Shown: in pieces, positions 34,290 to 43,428 of the stretch
Numbering within the stretch: position 1 is the stretch's first letter
Layout: every line of letters starts with the position of its first letter
Assembly (NCBI RefSeq): GCF_039962115.1
Contig: NZ_JAMPKJ010000048.1
Coordinates: 1 to 45,666 of the forward strand
Direction: 5' to 3'
Length of the DNA: 45,666 nt
Source: Funiculus sociatus GB2-C1
GTDB taxonomy: Bacteria > Cyanobacteriota > Cyanobacteriia > Cyanobacteriales > FACHB-T130
Position numbers and translations under genes: made by a program
The notes under the pieces: generated by a model
Seen by the model: the letters and a program-made list of their open reading frames with translations, nothing else
Database searches by the model: none
Told to the model about the DNA's origin: nothing

Positions 34290-35920
34290 TACTTTTTGAT
34301 CGTCCAAAAAGCAAAATCTTGAGTCGGGTTGATGCGAAGACCGTTGACACCTTTTTGGGCAAAGGCGTAATCTTTACTTTGCCACAAGGGGACGTAGGGA
34401 ACATCTTTGGCGAGTAAGTCTTGAATTTCTGCGAAGACTTTCTTTCTGGCTTCGGGATTTTGTTCTTTTCGCTGCTGTGCAATTAGCTGGTTCATGCGAT
34501 CGCTATAGTAAAAAGACCCCTGAGTTTGGCTGGCTCCTTCTTCACACCCGGTTGCAGCTGAACCTTTGGTACAATCCAAAAACGGCTGCACGTAGTTGTC
34601 AGGATCGAGAAAGTCCGGATACCAGTCCAGTAAGACTGTCTGATAAATTCCCTGCGACACGTTCTTAAAAAAGCTGGCAGAATCCTCAGTTTTCACTTCA
34701 AATTGCAGCGTCCCACCGAACTGTTGAGTCGCTAATGCTTGGAGTGTACCCGCCGCGAGTCGGCGAGTGGGTGAAGTAGATGGATACCAAACCTCTAACT
34801 TTAGGGGATTGGTGGGAGAGTATCCGGCTTCCTGCAACAGTTGTTTTGCTTTTTCGGTGTTGCCATCGCCATACTGATCTTTGAATACTGGCTTGTAGAC
34901 ATCAAAGGTTGTCGGCACCATACTATAAAGTGGTTCGGCTTGATTTTTCAGCGATCGCTCATTTACCAGGGGTCGATTTACCATCGATGCGATCGCTTGC
35001 CGTACTATTGGGTTATCCAGGGGCTTAGCTTTCGTATTCAGCACCATGTAACTAGCCGCACTTCCCTGAGACTCGTTAACCTGCCAACTACCTTTTGTCC
35101 CGCCATCTTTCAAGCTGGCAATCTGATCTGGATCGAGAGATAGGTAAGCAACATCAACGCCGCCAGTACGAAATGTGTTATACAAGTTAGCTGAATTGGT
35201 CAGCACCTGTACATCAATTCCCTTATTTACAGGTTTTTCTCCCCAGTATTTATCAAATACATCCAACCGTTGCGACTCGCTGCTAAACTGCACCAATTTG
35301 TAAGGGCCAGTGCCTACAAATTCGTTTGGTTTGAATTTTCCTGCGCCAATTTCATAGACTTTCGGGGAAACGGCACTAGCACCGTTAAAGGCAAGCAGGG
35401 AGGGAAAGGCTGCAAAAGGCTTTTTCAATTTGATGCTTAATTCATACTCGCCGCTTGCCTGCACCGAGTCCACAATATCGCCTAATAGGAATGACGGTTT
35501 ACCTTTGTTTTCGATGAAGCGTCGCAGAGAAAATGCCATTGCTTCGGCGTTGAAGGGGGTGCCATCGTGAAATACAACACCTTGACGCACGGGGATGGTA
35601 TAAGTTAACCCATCTGGACTGACTTTAGGTAATGCTGTCGCTAACTGGGGTTTGAGGTTGGCGGTTCCCGGTTCGTAGGTATACAAGCGATCGCCCAAAT
35701 TATAGTGCAAGTAGCTTGCTGCCAGCTCGTAGTTATCCGCTGGGTCCATCGTCCGTGGCTTCTGGGTGGTGCCAATGGTAATACGACCTCCACCAGCAAC
35801 AGGAGAAGGAGACACAGCAGTATCAGCACTCGGTCTTCTACCGCAGCTGACTGCTAGAAATAAACAAAGGGAGAACAAACAAAAAAATTGTCCTGCGCGT
35901 CGCCACTGTCTGATGAACAT
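34289..35920 (-). CDS. ABC transporter substrate-binding lipoprotein, family 5
   Basis: A 543-residue binding protein of the oligopeptide/nickel class (SBP_bac_5). The signal peptide ends in lipobox LAVSC, so the mature form is a lipoprotein anchored at Cys26. The core has DPADNYELAASYLHYNLGDR, TYTIPVRQGVVFHDGTPFNA and GTGPYKLVQF, all typical of the family. YPDFLDPDNYVQPFLDC is found in peptide-binding members. It delivers substrate to a permease such as the one at 32690-33715, now separated by the cassette. The ligand cannot be read from sequence. The ATG at 35920 fits; the gene is otherwise normal. Confidence 0.94.
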   Translation of the reverse strand: MFIRQWRRAGQFFCLFSLCLFLAVSCGRRPSADTAVSPSPVAGGGRITIGTTQKPRTMDPADNYELAASYLHYNLGDRLYTYEPGTANLKPQLATALPKVSPDGLTYTIPVRQGVVFHDGTPFNAEAMAFSLRRFIENKGKPSFLLGDIVDSVQASGEYELSIKLKKPFAAFPSLLAFNGASAVSPKVYEIGAGKFKPNEFVGTGPYKLVQFSSESQRLDVFDKYWGEKPVNKGIDVQVLTNSANLYNTFRTGGVDVAYLSLDPDQIASLKDGGTKGSWQVNESQGSAASYMVLNTKAKPLDNPIVRQAIASMVNRPLVNERSLKNQAEPLYSMVPTTFDVYKPVFKDQYGDGNTEKAKQLLQEAGYSPTNPLKLEVWYPSTSPTRRLAAGTLQALATQQFGGTLQFEVKTEDSASFFKNVSQGIYQTVLLDWYPDFLDPDNYVQPFLDCTKGSAATGCEEGASQTQGSFYYSDRMNQLIAQQRKEQNPEARKKVFAEIQDLLAKDVPYVPLWQSKDYAFAQKGVNGLRINPTQDFAFWTIKK

Positions 35921-36193
35921 CTATGTCTTAGTTAAGGATTAACTCGCGAGTCGTTATCAACTTTCCGTGCATTGAATTATAAATCCGTCCAACGCCGATT
36001 TTTCTAATTGGGATACTGCGATCGCACTTAACGTACTTTTTCGCCTCCCAGTTGCCGACTCTAGTCTCGAAATACTCCTGAAACAGCAGCTATAATAGCC
36101 GTCTGGTGTTTGGCAAGTAAAGCGCCACCTCTCTGCTAGCTCCAACATTTTGCTAATCTAGCCGAGAGTTAAAGCAATTTTCGAGGATTGTCT

Positions 36194-36310
36194 ATGGACG
36201 ACACATTTATGACTATCCCCAGCAACTGGCAGGACTGGCTAACTGTATTCGGCTATATAGTCTTTACTAGCTTCATCATCTGGCGCGTGTTTACAACAAA
36301 ACCGAAGTAA
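36194..36310 (+). CDS. Possible 38-residue single-pass membrane protein
   Basis: A short frame from ATG 36194 to TAA 36310. It has GAGG eight to ten bases upstream, one hydrophobic segment (LTVFGYIVFTSFIIWRVF) and a basic tail (TTKPK). The N-terminus MDDTFMTIPSNWQDW is acidic/polar, giving a plausible N-out or hairpin-free topology. Small single-pass subunits of this size are common in cyanobacterial photosynthetic and NDH-1 complexes. I do not recognise this one. The ribosome-binding site and clean membrane-segment composition support it; the lack of a known homologue leaves it uncertain. Confidence 0.5.
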   Translation: MDDTFMTIPSNWQDWLTVFGYIVFTSFIIWRVFTTKPK

Positions 36311-36337
36311 AGAGCGATCGCATATGTCAAGTTTATA

Positions 36338-36397
36338 AGCGATTTTATTATGGTTGCAGATATTGAAAAGGAGATAATTGTTCGATGGACAAACTAA
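36338..36397 (+). pseudogene. xisH: C-terminal remnant of xisH
   Basis: In the frame ending at TAA 36395-36397, the residues KFISDFIMVADIEKEIIVRW resemble the last strand and tail of XisH proteins. The overlap with the xisI start (ATG 36385) also matches the usual xisH-xisI junction. About 110 N-terminal residues, including the nuclease-like core, are missing. The small membrane ORF lies directly upstream. The match is short, so I hold this loosely. Confidence 0.5.
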
Positions 36398-36726
36398 AGC
36401 ATTATCGCAATTAAATTCAAAAAATATTAACCCAATACTATGAGTGGGGATCTAACACTCCTCAAGATGGGATAGAAGAATGCTTGGCATTTGATAAGAT
36501 TCGAGACCACTATTTTTGGTTCCACCTTGGCTGGGATGGCAAACATAGGGTTCAATCGGTAATGGTTTACCTGCGAATTCGAGATGGAAAGATTTGGGTT
36601 GAGGAGGACTGGACGAAGCAGGGAATTCTCAACGAACTGTTAGAAGCTGAGGTACCCCATGAGGATATCGTTTTGGGATTTTAGCATCCCAGTAAGCGAC
36701 CGTTGACAGAATTTGCAAGTGCTTAG
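36385..36726 (+). pseudogene. xisI: xisI pseudogene with two nonsense codons
   Basis: The full XisI frame is readable over 113 codons: MDKLKHYRN, stop, IQKILTQYYEWGS and so on to VEEDWTKQGILNELL, HEDIVLGF, stop, HPSKRPLTEFASA. TAA at 36412-36414 replaces the expected Leu codon. TAG at 36682-36684 replaces what is normally Gln (GFQHPSKRP). No frameshift is present. XisI with XisH was first described as a factor for fdxN element excision in Anabaena. Pairs are widespread in cyanobacteria, often far from any excision element. The two separate point nonsense changes, plus the truncated xisH, indicate decay. Translation of the middle part from an internal start cannot be excluded. Confidence 0.85.
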
Positions 36727-36779
36727 TTTGGATTTTTGGTCTGATTGCGATCGCATAAAGTTTTCGCAATTATTAGCTT

Positions 36780-36820
36780 CGTCAGGTAAGGTAGGCAATG
36801 CCCACCCTACCTTTTAGCTG
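36780..36820. terminator. Hairpin after the xisI remnant and cysA
   Basis: AAGGTAGGC and GCCCACCCTACCTT flank a short loop, giving a strong GC stem followed by TTTT. It lies between the plus-strand xis remnant and the 3' end of minus-strand cysA. Palindromes of this type also recur as dispersed elements in cyanobacteria. Confidence 0.55.
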
Positions 36821-36905
36821 ATAGGGTGATTTTAAGCAACGCATGGAAAGTTAACAATGCCCTAGCGATCGCGCCTACGCCTTAAACTTCTCAATAATCA
36901 GCAAA

Positions 36906-37922
36906 TCAAATCGAATAGTACAGCGGGAAAGATTTTGCGTCTTTTGGCTTGACAAATACTTGTTGTTGTGTATTAAGTTTCAATTGGTCAAACTTTTCGC
37001 GGGAAATGTTCGCTGTCACTACCTGACCATCATCTAAGATTAATTCTGCCTGAATTTCCCAACCTAGATGAATCAGACGATTGACTCTGGCAGATACAGT
37101 AGTTCCGTTTGGCTCAGTTTGAATTACCACATCATGGGGACGCAAAAATATCTCCGGTTGGCTGGAATCAAACCCGTTACCCTGGAAAATGTGTGAACTA
37201 CTGGGTAAGACGTTTACCGGGCCAATAAAGCTCATCACAAAAGGCGTGGCTGGGTGGTCGTAAATTTCGGCTGGCGTTCCCACCTGCTCAATTTTGCCTT
37301 TGTTCGTCACCACGATTTCATCAGCAACTTCCATCGCTTCTTCCTGGTCGTGGGTAACGAAAACCGTTGTAACGTGTACTTCGTCGTGCAGCCGCCGCAA
37401 CCAAGCTCGTAGGTCTTTGCGAACTTTAGCATCTAATGCCCCAAAGGGTTCATCCAGCAGCAATACTTTCGGTTGAACTGCTAGACTTCGCGCTAGGGCA
37501 ACTCTTTGCCGCTGACCTCCGGAGAGTTGGGAAGGATAGCGATCGCCTAGTCCTTTCAATTGAATTAACTCTAGCAATTCTTCCACCCGCGCCTTGATTT
37601 TTGCCTTGGGAACTTTTTGAATTTCCATGCCAAAGGCGATATTGTTGCGGACACTCAGGTGCTTAAACAGGGCATAGTGCTGAAACACAAACCCAATATT
37701 TCTATCTTGGACGCTCTGATTTGTGGCATCTTTGCCAGTGATCCAGATTTTGCCACTGTCTGGTGTCTCTAGACCAGCTATTAGCCTCAGTAGCGTGGAT
37801 TTTCCCGAACCCGAAGGCCCCAATAGCGCCACCAGAGAGCCAGTTTTAATTTCTAAGCTTACCTGGTCAACAGCTTTGAAACTGCCAAACTGTTTAGATA
37901 CGTTTTCAACAACTATGCCCAC
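36906..37922 (-). CDS. cysA: Sulfate/thiosulfate ABC transporter ATP-binding protein CysA
   Basis: A 338-residue ATPase if read from GTG 37922 ([13 protein letters not shown]), the start common in cyanobacterial CysA. A TTG at 37931 would add three residues. Walker A is GPSGSGKST, the Q-loop VFQHYALF, the signature [15 protein letters not shown], and Walker [13 protein letters not shown] with H-loop [10 protein letters not shown]. The C-terminal TOBE-like part (about 235-338) has FIGPVNVLP and FLRPHDV, as in sulfate-class CysA. The permeases CysT/CysW and a sulfate-binding protein are not nearby, so the gene is separated from its partners. A molybdate or thiosulfate role is possible. Confidence 0.9.
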   Translation of the reverse strand: MGIVVENVSKQFGSFKAVDQVSLEIKTGSLVALLGPSGSGKSTLLRLIAGLETPDSGKIWITGKDATNQSVQDRNIGFVFQHYALFKHLSVRNNIAFGMEIQKVPKAKIKARVEELLELIQLKGLGDRYPSQLSGGQRQRVALARSLAVQPKVLLLDEPFGALDAKVRKDLRAWLRRLHDEVHVTTVFVTHDQEEAMEVADEIVVTNKGKIEQVGTPAEIYDHPATPFVMSFIGPVNVLPSSSHIFQGNGFDSSQPEIFLRPHDVVIQTEPNGTTVSARVNRLIHLGWEIQAELILDDGQVVTANISREKFDQLKLNTQQQVFVKPKDAKSFPLYYSI

Positions 37923-38297
37923 TGCTTTCAACCCCTAGACAAGAACTTTCCTGAATTTATCCTGGGTGGTAATCAACCCGCAAAACATCAGAATTAAATA
38001 ATCTCCGGTTTCCCGATGATCTTACCGTATTTTGTTATATCACACATAGAGAGGATTGGGAATTGGGGACTAGGGACTTTGGGCTAGAGGCTGGGTAAGA
38101 TTCTTCCCAATCTCCAATTCCCAATTCCCAATCCCCAATTCCCAATCCCCAATTCCCAATCCCCAATCCCCAGTCCCATTTGTAGATGTGTTAAGCTCTG
38201 TTGCAATTCAGTAAGATCCAGAGGGCTAGGCTTCAGCTAAATAGAAAGTCCGTGATAACATCTCACCTTGTAGCCGTAAGAAATTGGGAGAAGACCT
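37923..38297. other. Intergenic region between divergent cysA and chlP, with STRR
   Basis: A spacer of about 375 bases between divergent starts. The segment 38115-38177 is an STRR field of alternating CCCAATT and CCCCAAT heptamers, about eight copies. GATTGGGAATTGGGGAC (38053-38069) upstream is its inverted counterpart and could pair with it. Both promoters must lie here, but the repeats obscure any operator. The chlP ribosome-binding site is GGGAGAAG at 38286-38293. Confidence 0.7.
38115..38177. repeat. STRR field (CCCAATT/CCCCAAT)
   Basis: About eight tandem heptamers alternate between CCCAATT and CCCCAAT, upstream of chlP. The heptamer resembles the CCCCATT arrays at 34238-34289 but is a distinct type. 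Confidence 0.9.
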
Positions 38298-39518
38298 TTG
38301 ACACTACGGGTTGCTGTTGTAGGATCGGGACCTGCGGGTTCATCTGCTGCCGAAACCTTGGCAAAAGCCGGAATCGAGACTTACTTGTTTGAGCGCAAGC
38401 TAGACAACGCCAAGCCTTGTGGCGGGGCAATTCCGCTGTGCATGGTGAGTGAGTTTGATCTGCCGCCAGAGATTATCGATCGGCGGGTGAGAAAAATGAA
38501 GATGATCTCACCTTCCAATGTTGAAGTTGATATCAATATCCAAAAAGAAGATGAATATATCGGTATGTGCCGTCGCGAGGTGCTGGATGGCTTCTTGCGC
38601 GATCGCGCTGCCAAGTTGGGTGCTAATTTAATCAACGGCACCGTTTATAAACTGGATATACCCACAAACAATACTGATCCTTACACCTTGCACTACGCCG
38701 ATCATTCGGATGGTAGCGCTGAAGGAGTAATGAAGACCCTAAAAGTCGATTTGGTAATTGGGGCAGATGGTGCAAATTCCCGCGTTGCTAAGGCAATTGA
38801 TGCCGGGGATTACAATTATGCGATCGCTTTCCAAGAGCGAATTCGCCTGCCAGATGACAAAATGGCTTACTACAACGACCTGGCAGAAATGTATGTCGGT
38901 AACGATGTCTCTACTGACTTCTACGCCTGGGTATTCCCCAAATACGACCACGTAGCTGTCGGTACTGGCACCATGAAGGTGAACAAAGCCGACATCAAAA
39001 ATCTGCAAGCAGGCATCCGCGCCCGTGCTGCCCGTAAGCTTGCAGGCGGTGAGATTATTAAAGTAGAAGCTCACCCGATTCCAGAGCATCCCAGACCCCG
39101 CCGCGTCGTCGGTAGAGTCGCCCTAGTAGGAGATGCTGCCGGAACTGTCACCAAGTCTTCTGGTGAAGGTATTTACTTTGCCGCTAAGTCGGCGCGGATG
39201 TGTGCTGAAACCATTGTGGAATTTTCCAACGGTGGTCAGCGCATTCCTACTGAAGCCGACCTCAAGGTGTACCTGAAGCGTTGGGATAAGAAGTACGGAC
39301 TCACCTACAAGGTGCTGGATATCCTGCAAACCGTCTTCTATCGTTCCGATGCTACCCGTGAAGCCTTTGTAGAGATGTGCGCTGACAAAGACGTGCAGAA
39401 GCTGACATTTGACAGCTATCTCTACAAAACGGTTGTCCCAGCAAATCCCTTGATTCAAATGAAGATTACGGCCAAAACCATTGGTAGTTTGCTTCGGGGT
39501 AGTGCTTTAGCTCCTTAA
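38298..39518 (+). CDS. chlP: Geranylgeranyl reductase ChlP
   Basis: A flavoprotein of 406 residues. It reduces geranylgeranyl groups to phytyl for chlorophyll a, tocopherol and phylloquinone. The start is TTG 38298 behind a strong GGGAGAAG site, giving MTLRVAVVGSGPAGSSAAET with the FAD-binding GxGxxG. Family parts include LFERKLDNAKPCGGAIP, CRREVLDGFLRDRA and VIGADGANSRVAKA. The second FAD motif is RVALVGDAAGTVTKSSGEGI. The length and motifs are those of ChlP rather than archaeal homologues. It is convergent with rpaA, with a perfect hairpin between them. The rare TTG start is supported by the absence of a nearby ATG. Confidence 0.96.
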   Translation: MTLRVAVVGSGPAGSSAAETLAKAGIETYLFERKLDNAKPCGGAIPLCMVSEFDLPPEIIDRRVRKMKMISPSNVEVDINIQKEDEYIGMCRREVLDGFLRDRAAKLGANLINGTVYKLDIPTNNTDPYTLHYADHSDGSAEGVMKTLKVDLVIGADGANSRVAKAIDAGDYNYAIAFQERIRLPDDKMAYYNDLAEMYVGNDVSTDFYAWVFPKYDHVAVGTGTMKVNKADIKNLQAGIRARAARKLAGGEIIKVEAHPIPEHPRPRRVVGRVALVGDAAGTVTKSSGEGIYFAAKSARMCAETIVEFSNGGQRIPTEADLKVYLKRWDKKYGLTYKVLDILQTVFYRSDATREAFVEMCADKDVQKLTFDSYLYKTVVPANPLIQMKITAKTIGSLLRGSALAP

Positions 39519-39582
39519 AAAAAGCAAAAAGCGCCTCCAAGAAACGGCATAGATTCGCTTCCTCAAATTTTGGGGTAAGACA

Positions 39583-39623
39583 GCAAAAGGGCAAAAGAAT
39601 CTTTCTTTTGCCCTTTTGCCTTT
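39583..39623. terminator. Perfect 17-bp hairpin between convergent chlP and rpaA
   Basis: GCAAAAGGGCAAAAGAA (39583-39599) and TTCTTTTGCCCTTTTGC (39603-39619) pair perfectly with a 3-base loop. TTTT follows at 39621. It is an intrinsic terminator for chlP, and the same stem serves the minus-strand rpaA transcript, whose stop is at 39623-39625. Confidence 0.85.
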
Positions 39624-40351
39624 TAAACCGCGTCTGCGGTCATTTGTTCAGCGTTTGGCAACTCCAGGCAATAGCCTGCACCGTACACAGTTTTGATATA
39701 ACGTGGGTGACGCGGATCTGGCTCTAGCTTCGTTCTCAAGTGCCGGATATGCACCCGAATGGTTTCTATGTCATCATCCGGGTCATAGCCCCAGACTTCC
39801 CGCAGAATTTCACTGGGAGAGACAGTTTGACCGTGCCTTTGGAGTAAGCAATGCAGTAGTTCAAACTCCAGATGAGTTAGCTTAACCGTTCCGCTGAACC
39901 AGATAGCCTCAAATCTTTCTGGTACTAACGTTATCGGCCCATAGCTGAGGATTTCCGAGTGTTTGGCTGCTTGAGGGATGCGGTCTGTACGTCGCAACAA
40001 CGCCCGCACTCGTGCCAGCATTTCTTCCACTTCAAACGGCTTGGTCAGGTAATCATCGGCACCAGCATTAAAGCCTTCTACTTTATTTTGAGTCTGACCC
40101 AGTGCTGTCAACATTAGCACCGGAATATCGGCAGTACGCTCATCCCGCCGCAAGCGCTGGCAGACGGTAAAGCCGTCTACCTTGGGCAGCATCAAGTCGA
40201 GCATGATCAGGTCTGGTTGCAGTTGCATAGCCAAAGCCTGACCTTTTATGCCGTCTGGTGCTTGGCTGACATCGTATCCAGCCATTTCCAGATTGATTGA
40301 GACTAATTCTGCGATCGCAGCGTCGTCGTCGATGACGAGTATCCGGGGCAT
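39623..40351 (-). CDS. rpaA: Response regulator RpaA, master regulator of circadian output
   Basis: An OmpR-family regulator of 242 residues from ATG 40351 ([20 protein letters not shown]). A longer frame to 40390 adds residues not in the family. The receiver domain has the DDD acidic pocket, phospho-acceptor Asp52 (MLDLMLPK), the conserved Thr/Ser LTALGQ and Lys in LTKPFE. The winged-helix DNA-binding domain follows a linker with [16 protein letters not shown] and contains [20 protein letters not shown]. This linker and ending match RpaA rather than RpaB. SasA is the known phosphodonor in Synechococcus; it is not in the window. Its genes of action include circadian-phased promoters. Confidence 0.95.
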   Translation of the reverse strand: MPRILVIDDDAAIAELVSINLEMAGYDVSQAPDGIKGQALAMQLQPDLIMLDLMLPKVDGFTVCQRLRRDERTADIPVLMLTALGQTQNKVEGFNAGADDYLTKPFEVEEMLARVRALLRRTDRIPQAAKHSEILSYGPITLVPERFEAIWFSGTVKLTHLEFELLHCLLQRHGQTVSPSEILREVWGYDPDDDIETIRVHIRHLRTKLEPDPRHPRYIKTVYGAGYCLELPNAEQMTADAV

Positions 40352-40618
40352 CACTAGAAATTTATAGCTACAGTTTTTTTTAACTTTCAATAAGAACCTT
40401 CATAGAAATACAAAGATTCCTGTACAGATTATACGCAAGATTATAAATTCTTCCTAAAGATAGTCTTGTATTATTCAAAAAATCGCTATACAGGTTAAGT
40501 AATAACCGTTCTCTGACGGTAATACAACTTAATATTTTCCCCACACCATCGAAAAGACTGGTTGAGGAAAAAATATATTGGGCAACAGCAGGGGCATTCT
40601 GCTGATATTGACAAGATT
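40352..40618. other. Intergenic region upstream of rpaA
   Basis: A 267-base AT-rich spacer between minus-strand rpaA and the end of the DUF389 gene. It contains TTAAGTAATAACCG and TAATACAACTTAATAT near 40495-40535, with AT-rich -10-like sequence. No repeat array or HIP1 site is visible. The rpaA promoter must lie here. Confidence 0.4.
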
Positions 40619-41905
40619 TTATAAATTACTGGTTGGCGCTTCCAGAACGCTGACATCAATCAACGGCGTAGCATTGAACCCTTGTTCGAGTAAGTGGCTT
40701 TGGATCTTGCGTTCGATCTGGGTGCGAATCTCTTCGGTAGGCACCGTAATGCCTTCGCGACGTTGAACGTAGATGGTGCCGAGCATAGTGTTTTGACCTT
40801 TAATATCGGCACGGGTGAAACGGACATTCGCCTCCACCAGGTCGGCTAAATCACTTCCATTCAGCACCTTCTGAATCTCGCCAACAGCACGTTGGGCGCG
40901 GCTGGAACGCTGCAATTGCGGGGGATTCGAGAACTGCCAAGTCAGCAAACCCGCTAAAGCCAAAATTGTAGCTGTAAGACCAGAGGGAAAAACCCAATTT
41001 TTACCTCGGTCGTAACGAGCGCCGCGAGGGGAGAGTCCGTAGAGGCGGAAGACGATCGCTCCTGAAAAGTTAATCCCCACCAATTGCAGCAACAACACAA
41101 AGAAGCCGTTAAGCGCCAGATCCCATTGACCAATGGCGATCGCCATCCCAATTAATCCCGCAGGTGGTGCCAGTGAAGCCGCCACCAGGGTTCCCACCGC
41201 TGCCCCCGATACCAAACTACTCCGCTCAGATTGCACCAGGTTCAAGGCTCCAGCCGCACCTGCAACTAGGGGCAGCATCACTGCAACTGTGGAAAGATTA
41301 CTGGTGCTAATCATTTGTTCTGTGGCGGCTTCCTGCCTTAGTAGCAGGCTAAGCACGCCAGTTACGGTGATTGTTACCGCCAGCGCTGCAACATATCTTA
41401 AGAGGCTACGTTTGAGCAATGTTCTATCACCGCGTGCTGTAGCGATCGCTACGTTCATTGCTGGCCCCGCAAACGGCGCAATTAACATGGCAGCAACTAG
41501 CAAATAGGTCGTATTGGTAAATAAGCCAATCCAGACGACAAAGCCTGCTGCTGCTGCATACCCCAAAAATCCTCGCCAGGAACCGACGCTTTGCAAACCT
41601 CCGAGAAACACTTCTACGGGAGCGCGATTGCCGACATCTTTAACCTGCTGTGGTGCCTCAGAAGGCGGTGGCTGTAAGGTAATGACCCCACGGGGAATTA
41701 GCGTGATGTGGGCATTTGGCAGCTTTTCCAGTTTTGACAACAGCTGCTCAACTTTCCCATTAGGAACATTAACGATCGCTAGATCTAACAGCCCTTCACT
41801 CCCAGTGGCTTCTAGGAGGGCAAGGTTTGCTCCATCACAACTCTTAGCGATGTCGATAACTTCTTGCCCGCTTCCGCGCGACACCTGCACCAGTAATTGC
41901 CGCAT
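40619..41905 (-). CDS. DUF389 (TIGR00341-type) membrane protein
   Basis: A 428-residue protein. The N-terminal cytosolic part (about 1-105) has an ACT-like pattern (MRQLLVQVSRGSGQEVIDIA to THITLIPRG). A bundle of hydrophobic helices follows, with the DUF389 hallmarks YLLVAAMLIAPFAGPAMNVA and LVAASLAPPAGLIGMAIAIG. A C-terminal soluble tail ends with ERKIQSHLLEQGFNATPLID. Transport of an unknown solute is guessed for the family. It is upstream of rpaA on the same strand, but the 267-base spacer argues for separate units. ATG 41905 is the natural start. Confidence 0.9.
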   Translation of the reverse strand: MRQLLVQVSRGSGQEVIDIAKSCDGANLALLEATGSEGLLDLAIVNVPNGKVEQLLSKLEKLPNAHITLIPRGVITLQPPPSEAPQQVKDVGNRAPVEVFLGGLQSVGSWRGFLGYAAAAGFVVWIGLFTNTTYLLVAAMLIAPFAGPAMNVAIATARGDRTLLKRSLLRYVAALAVTITVTGVLSLLLRQEAATEQMISTSNLSTVAVMLPLVAGAAGALNLVQSERSSLVSGAAVGTLVAASLAPPAGLIGMAIAIGQWDLALNGFFVLLLQLVGINFSGAIVFRLYGLSPRGARYDRGKNWVFPSGLTATILALAGLLTWQFSNPPQLQRSSRAQRAVGEIQKVLNGSDLADLVEANVRFTRADIKGQNTMLGTIYVQRREGITVPTEEIRTQIERKIQSHLLEQGFNATPLIDVSVLEAPTSNL

Positions 41906-41981
41906 ATCTCCCTGCCTAAACTGCGATCGCTATCAGGGTATATCAATGGAGTTAGAGCCTGCATCACAGTTTAGGTAGATT

Positions 41982-43184
41982 TCACTGTTTGAGTAAGGAT
42001 GCGATCGCATTCGCTAAATATTCATACTGTGCTGGCGTGTTGTAAATTTGAGCGGAGATGCGAACTAGCTGCTTGGGGCGTGCGGGAAAAAATATTATTG
42101 GCACCTCAATCCCAAAAAGCTCCCACAAGGCATCTTGTAGCGGCGGGAGCAATCTTGTTTCTTCTCCAACGTCATCCGCATCATCCGGCAAAGGGACAAC
42201 CGCCAGGGAGCCGATCATCTCATCGGGGCAGGGCGGCGATACTAAAAGCCTCTCACAAAGCATCTGCCTTGCTGCCAAAACCATTGTGCGGTTGCGCTGC
42301 ATCAACTCCTGCCATCCGCCCGGTAGTAGCGATCGCATAAACTGAATTGCTTCTGGTACACACAGGTAAGCTGTAGGATCGTGGCTGCCTGTCCAGTCGA
42401 ATTCTAGATGAAAGCGCGATCGCTCTTGACGGGGAGAGTTAGCACCGTGGCTAATTGTTAACGGACGAATTTCCGCCTGCTTCTCGCGTCGCACGTACAG
42501 GAATGCTGCACCTTTTGGCGCACACAGCCATTTATGACAGTTGCCCGTGTAATAAGTCGCCCCAATTTCTTCCAGGTTCAGAGGCACCATCCCCGGTGCA
42601 TGAGCGCCGTCTATTAGTGTATCAACTCCGCAAACTGCAAGCTGGCGCACTAGCTGCTGGATGGGAAAAATTAGCCCGGTTTGGCTGGTTATATGATCTA
42701 AGAGTGCTAGCTTGGTTTGCGGTCGAACTTTGTCCATCACCGCTTGGATTACTTGTTCTGGCGATGTGATCGGGAAAGGTACTGTCGCGACTACGACTCG
42801 CGCCCCAGTACGACTAGCAATAAAATTGAGGGCGTTGCGGCAGGCGTTGTATTCTTGGTCTGTCGTCAGTAATTCGTCGTCTGGGGATAACCGGAGCGAT
42901 CGCAATACTGAATTCACCCCTGTGGTGGCATTTGGTACAAACGCTAACTCCCCAGGAGCGGCACCCACAAACGCTGCAAGTTCTTTCCTTGCTGCGTCTA
43001 GCAGTTCCTCATACTCTCGGACAAAAAATCTTACTGGTTCTCGTTCTAGTTGCGATCGCAGGCTTTGCTGTTTTTCCAACACTGGTACAGGAGTGGCACC
43101 AAACGATCCGTGATTCAGGAACGTTACTGCCTCGTCGAGCAACCATAATTCCTGAAACTCTGAAGGATGAAGTCTAACTGACAT
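41982..43184 (-). CDS. Aminotransferase class V PLP enzyme (isopenicillin-N epimerase-like)
   Basis: A 400-residue PLP enzyme of fold type I. The start MSVRLHPSEFQELWLLDEAV and FLNHGSFGATP match cysteine-desulfurase/IPN-epimerase-like family members. Cofactor contacts include AFVPNATTGVNSVLRS, LIDGAHAPGMVPL and the Schiff-base Lys in TGNCHKWLCAPKGAAFLYVR. The C-terminal PKQLVRISAQIYN is typical of the epimerase-like subgroup. The true reaction is unknown: family members include desulfurases, epimerases and selenocysteine lyases, and no beta-lactam genes are nearby. It is codirectional with DUF389, with a 76-bp spacer. Confidence 0.9.
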   Translation of the reverse strand: MSVRLHPSEFQELWLLDEAVTFLNHGSFGATPVPVLEKQQSLRSQLEREPVRFFVREYEELLDAARKELAAFVGAAPGELAFVPNATTGVNSVLRSLRLSPDDELLTTDQEYNACRNALNFIASRTGARVVVATVPFPITSPEQVIQAVMDKVRPQTKLALLDHITSQTGLIFPIQQLVRQLAVCGVDTLIDGAHAPGMVPLNLEEIGATYYTGNCHKWLCAPKGAAFLYVRREKQAEIRPLTISHGANSPRQERSRFHLEFDWTGSHDPTAYLCVPEAIQFMRSLLPGGWQELMQRNRTMVLAARQMLCERLLVSPPCPDEMIGSLAVVPLPDDADDVGEETRLLPPLQDALWELFGIEVPIIFFPARPKQLVRISAQIYNTPAQYEYLANAIASLLKQ

Positions 43185-43219
43185 TCCTTACTTCATCCTT
43201 CATCCTTAAATTAATCAAA

Positions 43220-43291
<72 letters not shown>

Positions 43292-43428
43292 ACGTTAGCT
43301 TTTTCTTTTCAACAGTTACTTATCTTATCTACAACTCGTAGTATTTGGCAAGCCCTTTAGCAAAAATTTTATATTTCCTTAATATTTCCGAGTCTATAAA
43401 TCAATTTTTACACTTGCTGGGCGCTATA

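Noticed and set aside
35957-36148. A 63-residue minus-strand frame upstream of the ABC binding protein
   Set aside because: Basic, with several Cys, but with no recognisable motif or convincing ribosome-binding site. Too weak to call a gene.
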